Under the pieces are notes generated by a model, which did no database searches, was not told the DNA's origin, and worked only from the letters and a program-made list of their open reading frames with translations. This document shows positions 51,936 through 64,000 of a DNA stretch of 64,000 nt, piece after piece. A program made the position numbers and the translations under genes. Origin of the DNA: Chrysomallon squamiferum (lineage: Eukaryota > Mollusca > Gastropoda > Neomphalida > Peltospiridae). The stretch is taken from assembly GCA_012295275.1 (NCBI GenBank), contig CM022678.1:4571661-4635660 (forward strand), in the 5' to 3' direction. The stretch's first letter is position 1; every line of letters starts with the position of its first letter.

Positions 51936-51990
51936 AACTGCAGGTACGTCTTTTTCAACGTCTGTAAACTGAATTCAGTTTATTCTCGGT
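51936..51990 (-). pseudogene. Partial exon-2 relic in intron 1 of copy C'
   Basis: CTGCAGGTACGTCTTTTTC followed by ACGTCTGTAAACTGAATTCAG repeats the start of exon 2 and its acceptor region (compare 51797-51836). It lies next to an (AAT)n tract, as in copies A and C. Confidence 0.65.
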
Positions 51991-52375
51991 AAATATTTAT
52001 ATCTAAAATGTGAACACGTAAGAAGAAAAAGAAAAGGAAGCAAATATATTTTAATAATCTGCCGAAACGTCGCATTCCCGTATAATTTTCTCAGACTGAA
52101 TGAAAAACATCGTCACCGTACAACAAACAATCGTGGTCAGTGGTCGAATAGAAAATACTTCGGCAGCCGGGACCATGAGAGCAATTTACTGCACATTGGA
52201 ATCTTCCTCAGGTTCTCATTTGTTTCAAACTTTGTGATTTAGGTTTTACATCTCGAAACAGTGATGATTCCTGGAAATTGGTTTCAACGTTGCCAGAAGC
52301 TGAACAAACTTCTGAGGCAGACGTGGAGTCAAACAGGATGGAAGGCGTAAGAGATATGTACTTCATAGACGTCAT

Positions 52376-54290
52376 ATTTGATGAAGTTTTTGTTGTCGTC
52401 TTCGAAGGTGTTATACTTACTATTCTTTTTTTCGTCCTTGGTGAAATAATGCTTGATCAAATTATGTCGTGTAGAAAATACACGAGAGACAGTATTGCGT
52501 TCACTGACAATTTCTAGCCTTGTTTTGTACTGGTAATCGAACACTGTTTTAAATTAATAATGACAGCAAATACTGTATTTAGAGTAACTCATTGAAATTC
52601 AAGTGAACAGTGACTTTTAAATAATTAATATGTTGTTGTTCGTGTTATGTTTCACGAGAATTGAGCTGATATATACAATAATGCTCTTCATCAGGATCAT
52701 TGGTCTGCGACTACTGAACCCAAGAGATCTAAATCGAATAAAACAATTCGTACGTCCATTACTTTTGATATATTTCTATATATCTATAATACTTAATGAA
52801 TTACATTTTAATTCAAGTGTCAGAAACAATATTTATAATGAAAGTCTGGGAAAAGAAGCGTTTATTGCATATGTATTTTCTCGTTGTACTGCTCAGTCTA
52901 TTATCGTTTAATTTACTTTGTTTCAGAAGTAACGTAATGAAAAATTTACTTTATGCTCGAATATCTAGTGAAAACAAGTTTGTATGTATACCTACTTTTT
53001 TATGTAGGTGTGTATCTGAAAACGCACGAATGAGTATATTTATTCAAGGGTAAGTTTACTGTTACTGTTGTCAGTGCAAAACATGATACAACAAATTAAG
53101 AATACTGCTGATGTAGATTACAGAAATGGTGACACAAACGTCCAATTAAAAGTAAGAAAGTTAAGTGTTATTCTAGGGGAACTGACGTGTAACCAGTTTG
53201 TTCAGTCGCTGTTATTTATTTATGTAATATGTACTCTAGAGAGTGATTCGATAACTTCTGAAATCGAGATTTCGATTTATAACTGTTTAACAAATAAAAG
53301 GTGCAATGAACTAATAAATGTTTCATGTTTGTTTGGCGAATCTCTAGCACTAAGATTGCTGTTTATTATTAAAGATAGATTCTATAAAGTTAATAACAAA
53401 GCGTCGCGGAATTCTAAGATGCTTATTATAACTCGTCATGTTGATTAATGGTGTAACTGTGTTTTCAGTTCTGTAATCAATTCATTTTATTATTCGACTT
53501 GATTTAAAAGGCTTGCATCTATGTTTAGAAGCAAAGTGATCGGCCGATCGATATACGTTTGTTTCATCATGGACGAATGTGTTGTTTTCTTATTCAGAGA
53601 GGGTCTAACTAAACTGTCTGAGTAACAATTATGAAGTTTAATTTGTTAAATCTCTCCATCGAGAAGAATCTTCTTTTTATATTGGTTCCCCGGCTGATGT
53701 TAACTCACTTTCTCACTTAAGATATTCAATTATATTTTATCATAATTTGTGGTATCGCTTATCATTATCTTTCTCGTGATTAAATAGTAAATGTACCTTA
53801 ATTTCTGTTTTGCTTATTTCTGTAGTGCATTTGTAGAACTGGTTTATACAGTTTATAAATTCCTTGTCGGATGACCATTAATTAAAAACATGTTGTTGAC
53901 TGCTAGACTGAGTCGTGTTCAAATACAGCAGATGTTTGAGCAAACTGGACCCATGTTGAAGATAATTAAATTTCTACTACGAGTCATCGTGAAACACTTT
54001 TTGAATGATAATAATCGGTCTACATTTAATACGTGGTTGTAATTATTCCTGTTATTTTAGTAAGTATTAATGTTCTATTGTTTTGGGTAAAGGCAAAGAG
54101 GCACGTACAGATTGTTCTAACTGAATAGTTTCATTCATTCACTTTACGAGATGTTTGATCTCGTGATATCCACACTTTGCTAGAGAAAATTAGCATCTTT
54201 AGCAACCGATTTTCGAAACACTGCTATGATAACAAAAAATAAGTAAATAAAACAAATGAATTACAGCACAAAGATTTATTAATTAAATTT
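52376..54290. repeat. Duplicated intergenic block (pairs with 43550-45480)
   Basis: Collinear with the DNA between copies B and A; see that entry. It lies between copy C and pseudogene C'. Confidence 0.85.
54275..54280 (-). terminator. AATAAA of FReD copy C
   Basis: AATAAA on the minus strand, 132 nt past the stop of copy C. Confidence 0.7.
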
Positions 54291-55359
54291 CAAAGCTCAA
54301 TGAAAGCGAGTCAACTCCACTTTGGTCGTTATTTTTCTATGTCTCTACGATTAGTTTTCTGACACAATTCTCTCACATGAATCTGTTCACATGTTTTGTA
54401 ATTAATCCGGACTATGGCACGATCTTGAATGGTCTTATTTTCATAACTGCTCCTTTTAGTGGTTGATACCATCGTTTTCTCCATGGATACCACCAAACTG
54501 AAGTATATTCAGCCTTCGTTCCATTTTTGTACATTCCATTTAGACTGGAGTGAGAACAACTGTAGAACCACCAACCTGCTTTATAGTCTAAAGCACAGTT
54601 CCACTGATATGTGTCCCTATCTTTGTCTTTCGTGCTGAAATAAGAGCCACTTTGAACTGACAGACCATCACCTGAAAAATAGTGATTAATAAACATTTTG
54701 TTAGCTACATGTTATTTAGGCTATACACTAATTTAAGAAAATCACTACTTCTCTATGTGAATAATAATAAAAAATATAAATATCAATATACATTTTTACT
54801 GAATATGTTAGTATTAAAATGAATATATATTTCTAAATAAGTTATTAACGAGTTAACTGTGTTACCACTTTTCTGTTTCTTTGTCTATCCATCCGTAATG
54901 AAATCTTAAATAAAATAATCTGTCTTATAATAACAACCATAATAACTGCATCATCACTATTACTCCTACTAATATTATTACAACAGCAACAACAAAAACA
55001 ACAACAATGGCTAATAATAATAATAATAATACTGCCAATAATAATATGAAGGAGAAGGTGAAATAAAATGAATCTGACGAAAAAAATAAGAAGAAGAAGA
55101 AAGAGAAGAAAAAACAGTAATCGAAAGTTAACATCACATATTATCAAAGTAAATGATAAGAAAAAAGTAATATTATTATGAACACATGTACCAGTAGTTC
55201 CACTGTAATCGGCTACTGACAACTGGACATTCTTTTCTTCTCCTGCTATCGAGAAATTCTTGTAGGAGGCGTAGGCCGAGTATCCTGCAAAATCTTCTAA
55301 ATCTACCTTCAGTTCATAAAGTCCTTGAGAAGTCAGTCTGTTAATATTCGTGTTACATA

Positions 55360-55407
55360 ATAATAACAATAATAATAAAAACAATAACAACAACAACAAC
55401 AACAACC

Positions 55408-55440
<33 letters not shown>
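55360..55440. repeat. AAT/AAC array at the exon-4 border of copy C
   Basis: Mixed AAT and AAC repeats next to the damaged acceptor of exon 4. Confidence 0.85.
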
Positions 55441-56144
55441 GTGTTGAAAACACTGATGATAGTGATAGGTTTAGGAGACAATTGCAAAGTTTGTGAAAAT
55501 GTTACACAAAATGAATGAATAATTAAACTGATTTAAAACTGATATGTGCATTCACTAACGGTTCCTGTTATCAAACAAGCAACAACGTTACAACATACCC
55601 AACCAGAACTCACTGATTAAATTTTCGAAACCGTCTTTATATTCATTCCAAGTTCTGTAGAAATCTTCCGATCCGTCAGTCCTCCGCTGAAAAACCTGAA
55701 TCATAATTTAGAAACAATTTGCTATAGCGTAAAGCAAAAAGTGATCATAATCTTGTCCTTGTCTATTAATATCCCCAATACCCCCACAAAATAAGAATCA
55801 TTTTCTAACATGTAGATACACTGGGACAGATACATTACTTGTGTCTGTATAACTCTGACTCTGTGTGTGTCTTTTCGTGTGCATATGCATGTATATATAT
55901 ATATATCTCGAGATGTATCTGACTTACCAGCCATCCTGCATTACTAATTTCACAATAGACACTGATTGGCTGTCCGCCGTCACGAGATGTTACCAAGTAA
56001 ACACCGTCAGTCTGAAATCCTTTCTTCACGACATCGTAACAATCAGCACGTACAACATCTGTAAAGAGAAATCAGTGTATTCTGAACAAAATATTTGTAG
56101 GTAAATATAAACATGTAATAATAATAATAATAGTAATAGTAATA

Positions 56145-56193
56145 TTCACGACATCGTAACAGTCTGCAGGTACATCGTTTTCAACATGCTCAA
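56145..56193 (-). pseudogene. Partial exon-2 relic in intron 1 of copy C
   Basis: CACGACATCGTAACAGTCTG, then CAGGTACATCGTTTTCAACA on the plus strand, repeats the start of a long-type exon 2 (compare 42937-42976). Yet the real exon 2 of copy C is short-type, so the relic came from a different family member or an earlier state. Confidence 0.7.
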
Positions 56194-56235
56194 TATCTGT
56201 CAATGGAGCTTGTATATTCTTGAAAAACACGAATA

Positions 56236-56242
56236 TATTCTT

Positions 56243-56305
<63 letters not shown>

Positions 56306-56416
56306 CCCTGCACAATGAGCATCGATCTCCGTTTTGGAGTCTGATTTTCAATATTTATACTACTACTACTACTACTACTACTACTGCTGCTACTACTACT
56401 ACTACTACTACTACTG

Positions 56417-56448
<32 letters not shown>

Positions 56449-56640
56449 GCTATAATAATAATAAATACAGTTGAGGTAATTAAAAAATAATAATAAAAAT
56501 CTGTATGTCTAAGTAATTATTATTATTATTGAGTCCTGCAGAAAGAGCATCGAACCTCGTTTTGGAGTCTGATTTTCAATATTTATACTACTACTACTAC
56601 TACTATAATAATAATAAATACAGTTGAGGAAATTAATAAA
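56236..56640. repeat. Trinucleotide arrays with a duplicated spacer
   Basis: (TTC)n, (TTA)n and (TAC)n tracts alternate with a spacer that occurs twice (about 56305-56365 and 56531-56590): GAGCATCGA.CTCGTTTT-type sequence, then GGAGTCTGATTTTCAATATT and TATACTACTAC. It fills intron 1 of copy C. Confidence 0.85.
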
Positions 56641-56999
56641 TAATAATAATAATCTGTATGTTTAAATAATTTACCGAAACGTCGCATTCCCGGATAATTT
56701 TTCAAGGCCGAATGGAAAACGTCTTCACCGTACAACAAACAGACGTTGTCAGTGGTTGAATAGAAAATACTTCTGCAACCTGGACGATGATAGCAATTTA
56801 CTGCACATAGTGATCTTCTTGGGTTGTCATATCTTTTAAACTTGGTACCTTGGGTTTTACATCTCGAAATAGTGGTGATTCGTGGAAATTGGTTTCAGGT
56901 TTGCCAGAAGCTGGACAGAATTCTGTGGCAGCCGCGGACTCGAATATGAGGGAGATTAATAAGACGATGTTCTTTAGAAAAGACATATTTCACATCTAT

Positions 57000-57944
<945 letters not shown>

Positions 57945-57955
57945 CGTTATTATTA

Positions 57956-58110
57956 TTAGGTAACACTAACATTGATTATCTGATTACTCTAGGATTTTAT
58001 GACTTTAGATGAATTTGAAGATTACATGCGTCCTTCTATGAATATCTCTATAGCAGTGGAAGAAGACAAGAATTTCCAATTGCCTGAAAATAGTGTAATC
58101 GAACTGGTAG
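57956..58110 (+). pseudogene. Inverted relic of FReD exon 4
   Basis: Plus strand, opposite to every FReD gene in the cluster. After (TTA)n ending in TTAG comes GTAACACTAACATTGATT, which codes GNTNI; then GFYDF; then after frame loss DEFEDYMRPSMNISIAVEE and NFQL. This follows the exon-4 pattern [33 protein letters not shown]. The preceding (TTA)n array at 57893-57957 is also kept, so the copy arose from genomic DNA and not from mRNA. Confidence 0.75.
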
Positions 58111-59200
58111 TACAGATATTTTTAATTCCAATACTTTATTATTATTACTATTACTTGGTAATTGATAATTTGATAATTTAGTTATTTATTTATTTTTTTA
58201 ATCCATTTTCCTATTCGCTTTCCTCTTTTCGTTCATTTTGTTTTTTTCTCCTCTCGATCTTCATTTCTCTACCATGACCAGGCAGTTGAATCTAAATAAG
58301 GGTTATTTCCTTTCCTAAAATAGAGTATGTGTTTTTCCATTTGCGTTGAATGAACATAAATAATAAAGTATTTTCTTTAAAGCCCGTCACCGATGTAAAC
58401 ATTGTAATAGAAGAATATAAACAACGAACGAATTAATTTCTTTGACGACATTTCTGTACAAACAGTAACAAAATAATGGCAGAAGCGATTCTCAGGGAAG
58501 ACATACATGACGTCGTTGCTGTCGTGGTCATACACATTGTACTTGTCGTGCTTCATGTCGACAAACGGTAAATGCAATCTTTTCCTTTCTTACAAATTAA
58601 CTACATCGCCTGATTTACTTGTTGTCGTAAACTGAATGTAGTTAGCTGCAGCTGTTCTGAACTTAAATGTTGACACATGCAGTGTGTATCGTGGAATTAA
58701 GCGTAGACCAATCAACTGCTGTTTGATAGAAAATTAACGCAGAAACTGTCTGTTTATGCATAGGATTTATGCTCCAGCAACTGATTCGATAGTTTTTGAA
58801 ATACAGATATCGATCTGTAGCTTTCTAACAGAAAGACAGATATAATCAACGAATAAATGTTTAATATTTGTTTGGATATACTATGCATTACTTTCATTGC
58901 TGTCGATTCTTTTTATTATAATATTAGTTTACATGTACTGAATAGTGATAAAATTGCTGAAAACTTTCAGATTTTGTTTAATGCTTGGATTCTAACTTTT
59001 CAAAGTTATTGTAAAGATAATTATATAGCATTCAATCGGTAACGATAAAACGGTGTGCGTATATATTGGAATTAAAACAATTTCATTATTTTCGTTTACA
59101 GCATATAAGTTTGGAATACCTGAAATATATTTTCTTACGCACACGTGAAAATAATAATTTAAAAAATAGTGGAAAAACACAAACAAATTACTGCATAAAA
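58111..59200. other. Intergenic DNA between copies C and D
   Basis: No exon seen. Around 58790-58870 (TTTGAAATACAGATATCGAT, CTTTCTAACAGAAAG) it matches the flank near 44450-44530 and 53250-53330. Confidence 0.6.
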
Positions 59201-59206
59201 TTTATT
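59201..59206 (-). terminator. AATAAA of FReD copy D
   Basis: AATAAA on the minus strand, 134 nt past the stop of copy D, in the same ATTAATAAATTTT context as in copies B and C. Confidence 0.75.
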
Positions 59207-59339
59207 AATTAAGAAAAATAAATAAATAAAACATTAGGAAAGATAAGAAAAACCGTAATCTACACGACATTGATCAGTATTTCGTAGACTTCGCATGTCT
59301 CTCTCTGTTGTGTCCACGTATTTTTGTGCCTTGTTCGAA

Positions 59340-60340
59340 CTATGGCACAAAGTTCGACGGTCTTATTTTCATAACTGTTCTTTTTAATGTGATCTCCGAA
59401 TCGTAGTTCGGATCGAACCACCGAATTGTACCTGGTTCATTCTTCGTTTTACTGTACATACCATTTAAATTGGAACGGAAGCAATATTTGTACCACCACG
59501 CGCCGGTATTTTCTTTAGCACAGTCCAAAGGCGAATTGTCTAAGTCTTTGTCTTTTGTGCTGAAATAACAACCGTTGTGCCACCCCAGAGCATCAACTAC
59601 AGAAAAATAAGAAAAAATAAATAAGAGAAGAAAACAGTTGATGTATTTCTTTTGATTTGACTCCGTCTGATTCATATCCACACATGACAAATTAGTAAAG
59701 TAATACACGTTTACTGAGTATCTGACTGCATCAATAAATAGAGATAATATAAAATACTTAATAATTACTTTCCTAACTACTAAGTAAGTTCTGGGTTAAC
59801 ATTCTTTTGTCAGTACTTCCGACCTTTAAACGTGAATAATATGAAAGCTTCATCTTCTTTTTCTTTTTTTCTTTTTTTTTATAATTACATTTGCAATATT
59901 GAAATCCTTAAAAGTGGTGTAGAGGATGATGATGACAATTCTCGTAATAATGATTTTAATAATAATATTAATGATAATGATAATGATGATGAACATTATA
60001 ACGTACAATAATGTCAATAGTGCTAATAATGAAAATGATGAAGAAAATGACAATGGTAATAATAACGAAAAGAAGACGAAGAAGAAAAGAAAACCAAATA
60101 GACGAAAAGGTTAACGTCAAATGTTATTATAGTAAACAATAACTACAGGATGATGTAATTTTAAATGCTAGTACCAGCAGTTCCACTGTAATTGGCTACT
60201 GACAACTGGAAATACTTTTCTTCTCCTGCTATGGAGAAATTCTTGTAGAAAGCGTAGGTTATATTCCCTTCAAAATCTTCTAAATCTACCCTCAGTTCAT
60301 AAAGTCCTTGAGTAGTCATTCTGTGAATATTGGTGTTACC

Positions 60341-60380
<40 letters not shown>

Positions 60381-61530
60381 TGTAGTAGTAGTAGTAATAA
60401 TAATAATAATAATAATAGTAATAATAATAACAACAATAATAAATGTTTGTAATGACAAGATGTTCACTTAGTTATGAAATAAAATCAGTATTAAAAGAAT
60501 GTTTCATCTTCAAAACTCACACATGCATTCACTAATCGTTCTGTGCGTCAAACAAGTAAAAACATTAGAACATACCCAGCCAGAACTCACTGTTCAAATT
60601 TCCGAAACCGTCTTTGTATTCATTCCAAGTTCTGTAGAAATCTTCCGATCCGTCAGTCCTTCGCTGAAATACCTGAATCAGTAACGAAGAAAGACAATAC
60701 AATCTAGTTCAAGTTCAAAAAGAACCACTGGGATAAAAAAATCTATGATCTGTGTCTACTACATGAGCCCTTATCTCATAGAGATGTTATCTCTAATTGT
60801 GTATAAAATCTGTGTGTCAGCAAAGATTTATAAGTCTCCCTTTTTGACTTACCAACCATCCTCCATTACTAATTTCGCAGTAGACACTGATTGGTTCTCC
60901 GCTATCACGTGGTTTTACGAAATAAACACCGTCAGTCTGAATTCCTTTCTTCACGACTTCGTAACAGTCAGCAGGTACGTCGTTTTCAACATCTGTAAAA
61001 TCAATTCAGTGTATTCTGAGTAAATCTTTGAATCTAATTATTGTGATCTAAAACACAATAATAATAATAATAAGAAGAAGAAGAAGAAGAAGAAGAAGAA
61101 AAGAAGAAGAAGAAGAAGAAAAGAAGAGGAAGACAAAAATAAAGGCAATCATCAAAGTAAACGAACAATTGATAAAAATCAGAGAAATACTTTTTTTTTC
61201 TTTCGTTAATAGCTTACCGAAACGTTGCATGCCTACATACTTTTCAAATGTCGAATAAGTGACTTGATCATCGTACAACAAACAAACGTTGTCAGTGGTT
61301 GAATAGAACATACTTTGACAGTCAGACAAATGATAACACTGTCTGGCACACTCTGATCGTGCTGAAGTTGTCGTTTCGACTATTCCTTTGATCTTGGGTT
61401 TCACGTTCTGAAATAATGGTGATTCTCGCAGAACAGTTTGTATGGAACCAGAAGCTGGACAGACATTTCCCGCAGTCGTGATCTTAAACAGGATGAAAAT
61501 GACAACTGAGATGATCTTGACAGAAGTCAT
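59340..61530 (-). CDS. FReD copy D: intact PAN + fibrinogen-domain lectin
   Basis: Exons 61530-61218, 60992-60853, 60672-60576, 60339-60175, 59596-59340 join to 972 nt, 323 aa, GT-AG throughout, phases 1-0-1-1. Signal peptide [23 protein letters not shown]/apple-like part with [11 protein letters not shown] and VCLLYDDQV; fibrinogen domain with [69 protein letters not shown] (calcium-site region), [15 protein letters not shown] and [12 protein letters not shown]. An in-frame ATG 48 nt upstream (61578) is less likely because the 61530 start reproduces the 313-nt exon 1 of copies A and B and puts the hydrophobic segment first. Exon 5 is three bases shorter than in B and C and diverges most, including the segment before the C-terminus. 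Long-type exon 2. Confidence 0.92.
60343..60442. repeat. (AAT)n at the exon-4 acceptor of copy D
   Basis: About 100 bp of AAT and TAG repeats begin 2-3 bp beyond the acceptor. Confidence 0.9.
61066..61130. repeat. (AAG)n in intron 1 of copy D
   Basis: AAT then AAG repeats, as in intron 1 of copy B. Confidence 0.9.
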
Positions 61531-62008
61531 ATTTGATGACGTTGCTGTTGTCTTAGTAGGAGTTACACTTGCCGTCACTGTTGTCCTCTTCTTAGAATGT
61601 TGTTCCTGTCCTTGTTTTCGTCTTCAGTGAGAAACAAATGTTCTTGAAGTTATGGCGTGTAAAGAATGCATGCGAGCCAGTTCTGAGTTCACTGATGTTT
61701 TGTAATCTCGTTTAGTGCTGATAATCAAACTGTGTTTTAAATTAATGATAAGAGAGAATAGGATATTTAGAGTAACGCATAGAATTACAAGTAAATTGTT
61801 AGTTTTGAATAATTTAAATGTTGTTGTACGTGTTACATTTCAGGGGAAATATGCTGAGAAACATCTTTATCCTTTTTATTGTTAATTTTATTATATATAT
61901 ATTATTTTCTTTCAGTTTCATTTTATAGTATTTATTTAATTCTTTTCTTTTATTTTATTTGATCTTATTTATTTATTTATTTATTTATTTATTTTTCTTC
62001 CTTTTCTT

Positions 62009-62039
<31 letters not shown>

Positions 62040-62560
62040 TTATTATTATTATTATTATTATTATTTATTTTATTATTATTATTATTTTGCTAAATGCAGA
62101 AATAGGTAAACGTTTAATTTTAAATGGCTACTGTATTTACGGAACATGGCAATAAAAGATCGGGTTTGGAAACCTAATAAACTCTGCTTGGTCATTAGCT
62201 AGTTGCTGGCCGCCATGTCAAAATTATTTGTTTTATTTTTCCATTGTAGATATACAAAAATACTTAGAATTTAGTGAAATAAAATCTTTAATAATTAACG
62301 AATTGTATCTTAATCCAAGTGTCAAATATGATCTTTGCACTGAAAGTTTGGGAAATACGACGTTCATTGAAGATATATTTTCTCGTTGTATTGCTCTGTC
62401 TATCATGAAATAATGCATTGATGTGCAGCATTTTTATTTTTATTTAGTTTTAGAAGTGTTTGGTACCAAATGGTAACCTAATTAAAAATTTACTTTGTGT
62501 TCAAATATCAAGAGAAAGCGTGTTTGAAATAGTCCACCTTTATCATTGTATGCATATATA
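61531..62560. repeat. Copy-D 5' flank, homologous to flanks of A and C'
   Basis: CTGAAAGTTTGGGAAA, TCTCGTT..ACTGCTC-type sequence and ATATCAAGAGAAA recur in the order seen near 43990-44150 and 52830-52970. Confidence 0.75.
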
Positions 62561-62599
62561 TTTTAATTTTTTTTTTTTACACTTTTCCTAATGTAAATT

Positions 62600-64000
62600 G
62601 TGTTGCATATAATCTTTACATATTAATAAAATACGTTTTTGATTTCACACTTAAATATGAATTTCTGTTTTGATTACAATATTTTCTTTGATGTATTTCT
62701 GAAATATGAAGCAACCCTTCATGTAACTTACCTACGAATATATTCTGAATATGATATTACGTTTTTGATCATTATTAATTTAAAACTGTTGGTGACATCA
62801 GATATCTGGGTTATACATAACAGAGATTTGTCTTTGTTAATGGTTTTTTTTTTTGTTCGTTCTGAGTTTATATTTTTATTGACTGATTTATTGATTATCA
62901 TTAGTGTTATTTTAAATATTATTTAATACTTTCTTCTTTCCTTTTTATGAATACTAAATGAGACATACATATTAGTATAAAAGTAAATTCATACATACAA
63001 TTTTTAGATGAGATTTCTTAATTTTCAAGTTACTGCTGTTTTGTTTTATATATTTATATACACTATTTTATCTTGTTATAAGAATAATAATAAAAATAAT
63101 AATATTAATAAGATAAAATAATAATAATAATAGTAATTATTGTTATTATTATTATTATTATTGTTATTATTTTTTTTATTATTATTATTATCATCAACAT
63201 CACACACATCATCATAATCATTAATATTGTTGTTGTTGTTATTATTATTTTTTTGTAATTATTATTATTATTATTATTTGTTATTATTATTTTTTTTTTA
63301 ATTAATTAATATTTACATCATCTGTATTTTTATTCAAGAATTATTAACATACACAAACACAGAAGGACATTTATTATTATTATTTTGTTATTCTTTTTGA
63401 TGTTTTAATTATAATATTTACATCATCTGTATTTTTAACAGCAGATCAAGAAAATCATGTTAACATAAACAGAAACAAAGAAGGACATTTTATGCATGAG
63501 GTTACTTATTTTTGTTGTTATTAAAAACATTAACTTAAAATAAAATTTTTCTTTTTTTATTTTTGGCTGTTTTTTTTGTTTTTTCATTATATATTTCCTC
63601 TTTCTTTCTTTATTTATTATTATTATTTTTATTTTTTAAAATAATACCAAAGATAAAATAATATAACCATAACTAGACTGTAAACAGAAAATTTTTTTGT
63701 TCTTTTTAAAAAGAATTAATGCGAACTTCTGGCATCCAGAAAAGCTTAGGTTTTGTGATGATGAAAAACTTTTGCCTTTGAAACCGTTAAACATTAACTA
63801 AAACTATAAAATAAAATTTGTTCCTGAATAAAATAGAATAGAATAAAAATAAAATAATTCTTCATAAAAAGAATACATATTTTTTTAACAGTTCTATTTC
63901 ACGAATGTCAATGGTAAGATGCACTCGTTGAAACGAGACATCGATGTAAAGTTTCTAATCGAAGGATAGAAGTAATGAACGAATTAATTTTTAATAATTG
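62600..64000. other. Right-edge DNA, no gene seen
   Basis: Mostly AT-rich with (ATT)n at 63120-63300. The last 80 bp (ACATCGATGTAAAGTTTCTAA, GAACGAATTAAT) resemble the inter-copy flank near 44475 and 58810, which lies 0.5-1.2 kb before the stop codon of the next copy. Confidence 0.55.

Larger units (their letters stand above)
50579..52375 (-). pseudogene. FReD copy C': degenerate PAN + fibrinogen gene
   Basis: Same layout as copies A and D, but broken in many places. Exon 1 (52375 to about 52063) has in-frame TGA at 52210-52208 and 52093-52091, and its donor GTAAAT has become GCAGAT. Exon 2 (about 51820-51690) lost its 3' end and donor in a deletion of about 60 bp; it fuses to GGCAATGCTGCC, which lies in the intron in copy A. 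Exon 3 (51511-51415) is open. Exon 4 is absent; the space holds (TA)n, (TG)n and (CT)n microsatellites. Exon 5 (50847-50579) has TGA in place of the first Trp of the WWY motif (50749-50747) and more stops. Long-type exon 2 ([10 protein letters not shown]). Confidence 0.92.
54412..56986 (-). pseudogene. FReD copy C: near-intact gene with two lesions
   Basis: Exons 56986-56675, 56058-55928, 55695-55599, 55356-55192, 54671-54412. Exon 1 is 312 nt instead of 313: one base is missing near 56822-56830, after the codons for MTT, and this brings a stop six codons on. Read past the shift, the PAN part resumes ([20 protein letters not shown]). The acceptor of exon 4 reads TTAT/GTAACACG where every other copy has TTAG/GTAACAC, so it lacks AG. 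All other exons are open, with the fibrinogen features intact ([72 protein letters not shown]). It is a young pseudogene unless both lesions are assembly errors. Short-type exon 2 (44 codons). Confidence 0.85.

Noticed and set aside
52278-52517. Plus-strand 79-aa ORF opposite FReD exon 1 of C'
   Set aside because: It is the antisense shadow of the pseudogene exon; the minus-strand homology explains it. The similar plus-strand frames at 56850 and 61442 are rejected for the same reason.

Overview
The window is eukaryotic nuclear DNA: AT-rich, with GT-AG introns, abundant di- and trinucleotide microsatellites and homopolymer runs, and an assembly gap of exactly 200 N. The genes (compact eEF1B-delta and CHRAC1, a tandem family of secreted fibrinogen-domain lectins, immunoglobulin-like and C-type-lectin exons) suggest a lophotrochozoan animal, most likely a mollusc and perhaps a gastropod. 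That assignment is inference; nothing in the window proves it.

Layout. 1-4970: microsatellite-rich DNA with one doubtful exon. 4977-13572 (minus): complete elongation factor 1-delta gene, eight coding exons, 258 aa, with a probable TOP-type leader exon. 13763-15154 (plus): complete three-exon CHRAC1 gene, 107 aa, head-to-head with eEF1D across about 190 bp. 15400-21480: old repeats and one doubtful frameshifted ORF. 21482-37424: a 15.9-kb satellite of about 36 monomers of 400-510 bp in higher-order units (a-b-c-d-b', about 2.23 kb, or a-d*-b-c-d-b', about 2.65 kb). 38033-41224: immune-type fragments (orphan signal-peptide exon, start of a C-type lectin domain, frameshifted Ig-like exon with downstream exons). 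41243-41442: gap.

41446-61530 holds five tandem minus-strand copies of one gene type: signal peptide plus PAN/apple-like domain in exon 1, then a fibrinogen C-terminal domain in exons 2-5. From right to left they are D (intact, 323 aa), C (one frameshift and one lost splice acceptor), C' (clear pseudogene), B (intact, 321 aa) and A (open through exon 4; exon 5 runs into the gap). Exon lengths and intron phases are nearly identical, and three copies keep an AATAAA 132-134 nt past the stop. Copies alternate between a 47-codon (A, C', D) and a 44-codon (B, C) exon 2, which suggests duplication of a two-gene unit. Copy-flank sequence reaches the right edge, so another copy probably lies beyond it.

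The right half reads as a lectin locus shaped by tandem duplication, pseudogenisation and microsatellites: relic exons sit beside trinucleotide arrays, and the exon-4 splice acceptor is the edge of a (TTA)n array. The most unusual items are the higher-order satellite and this PAN-fibrinogen array next to Ig and C-type-lectin remnants.
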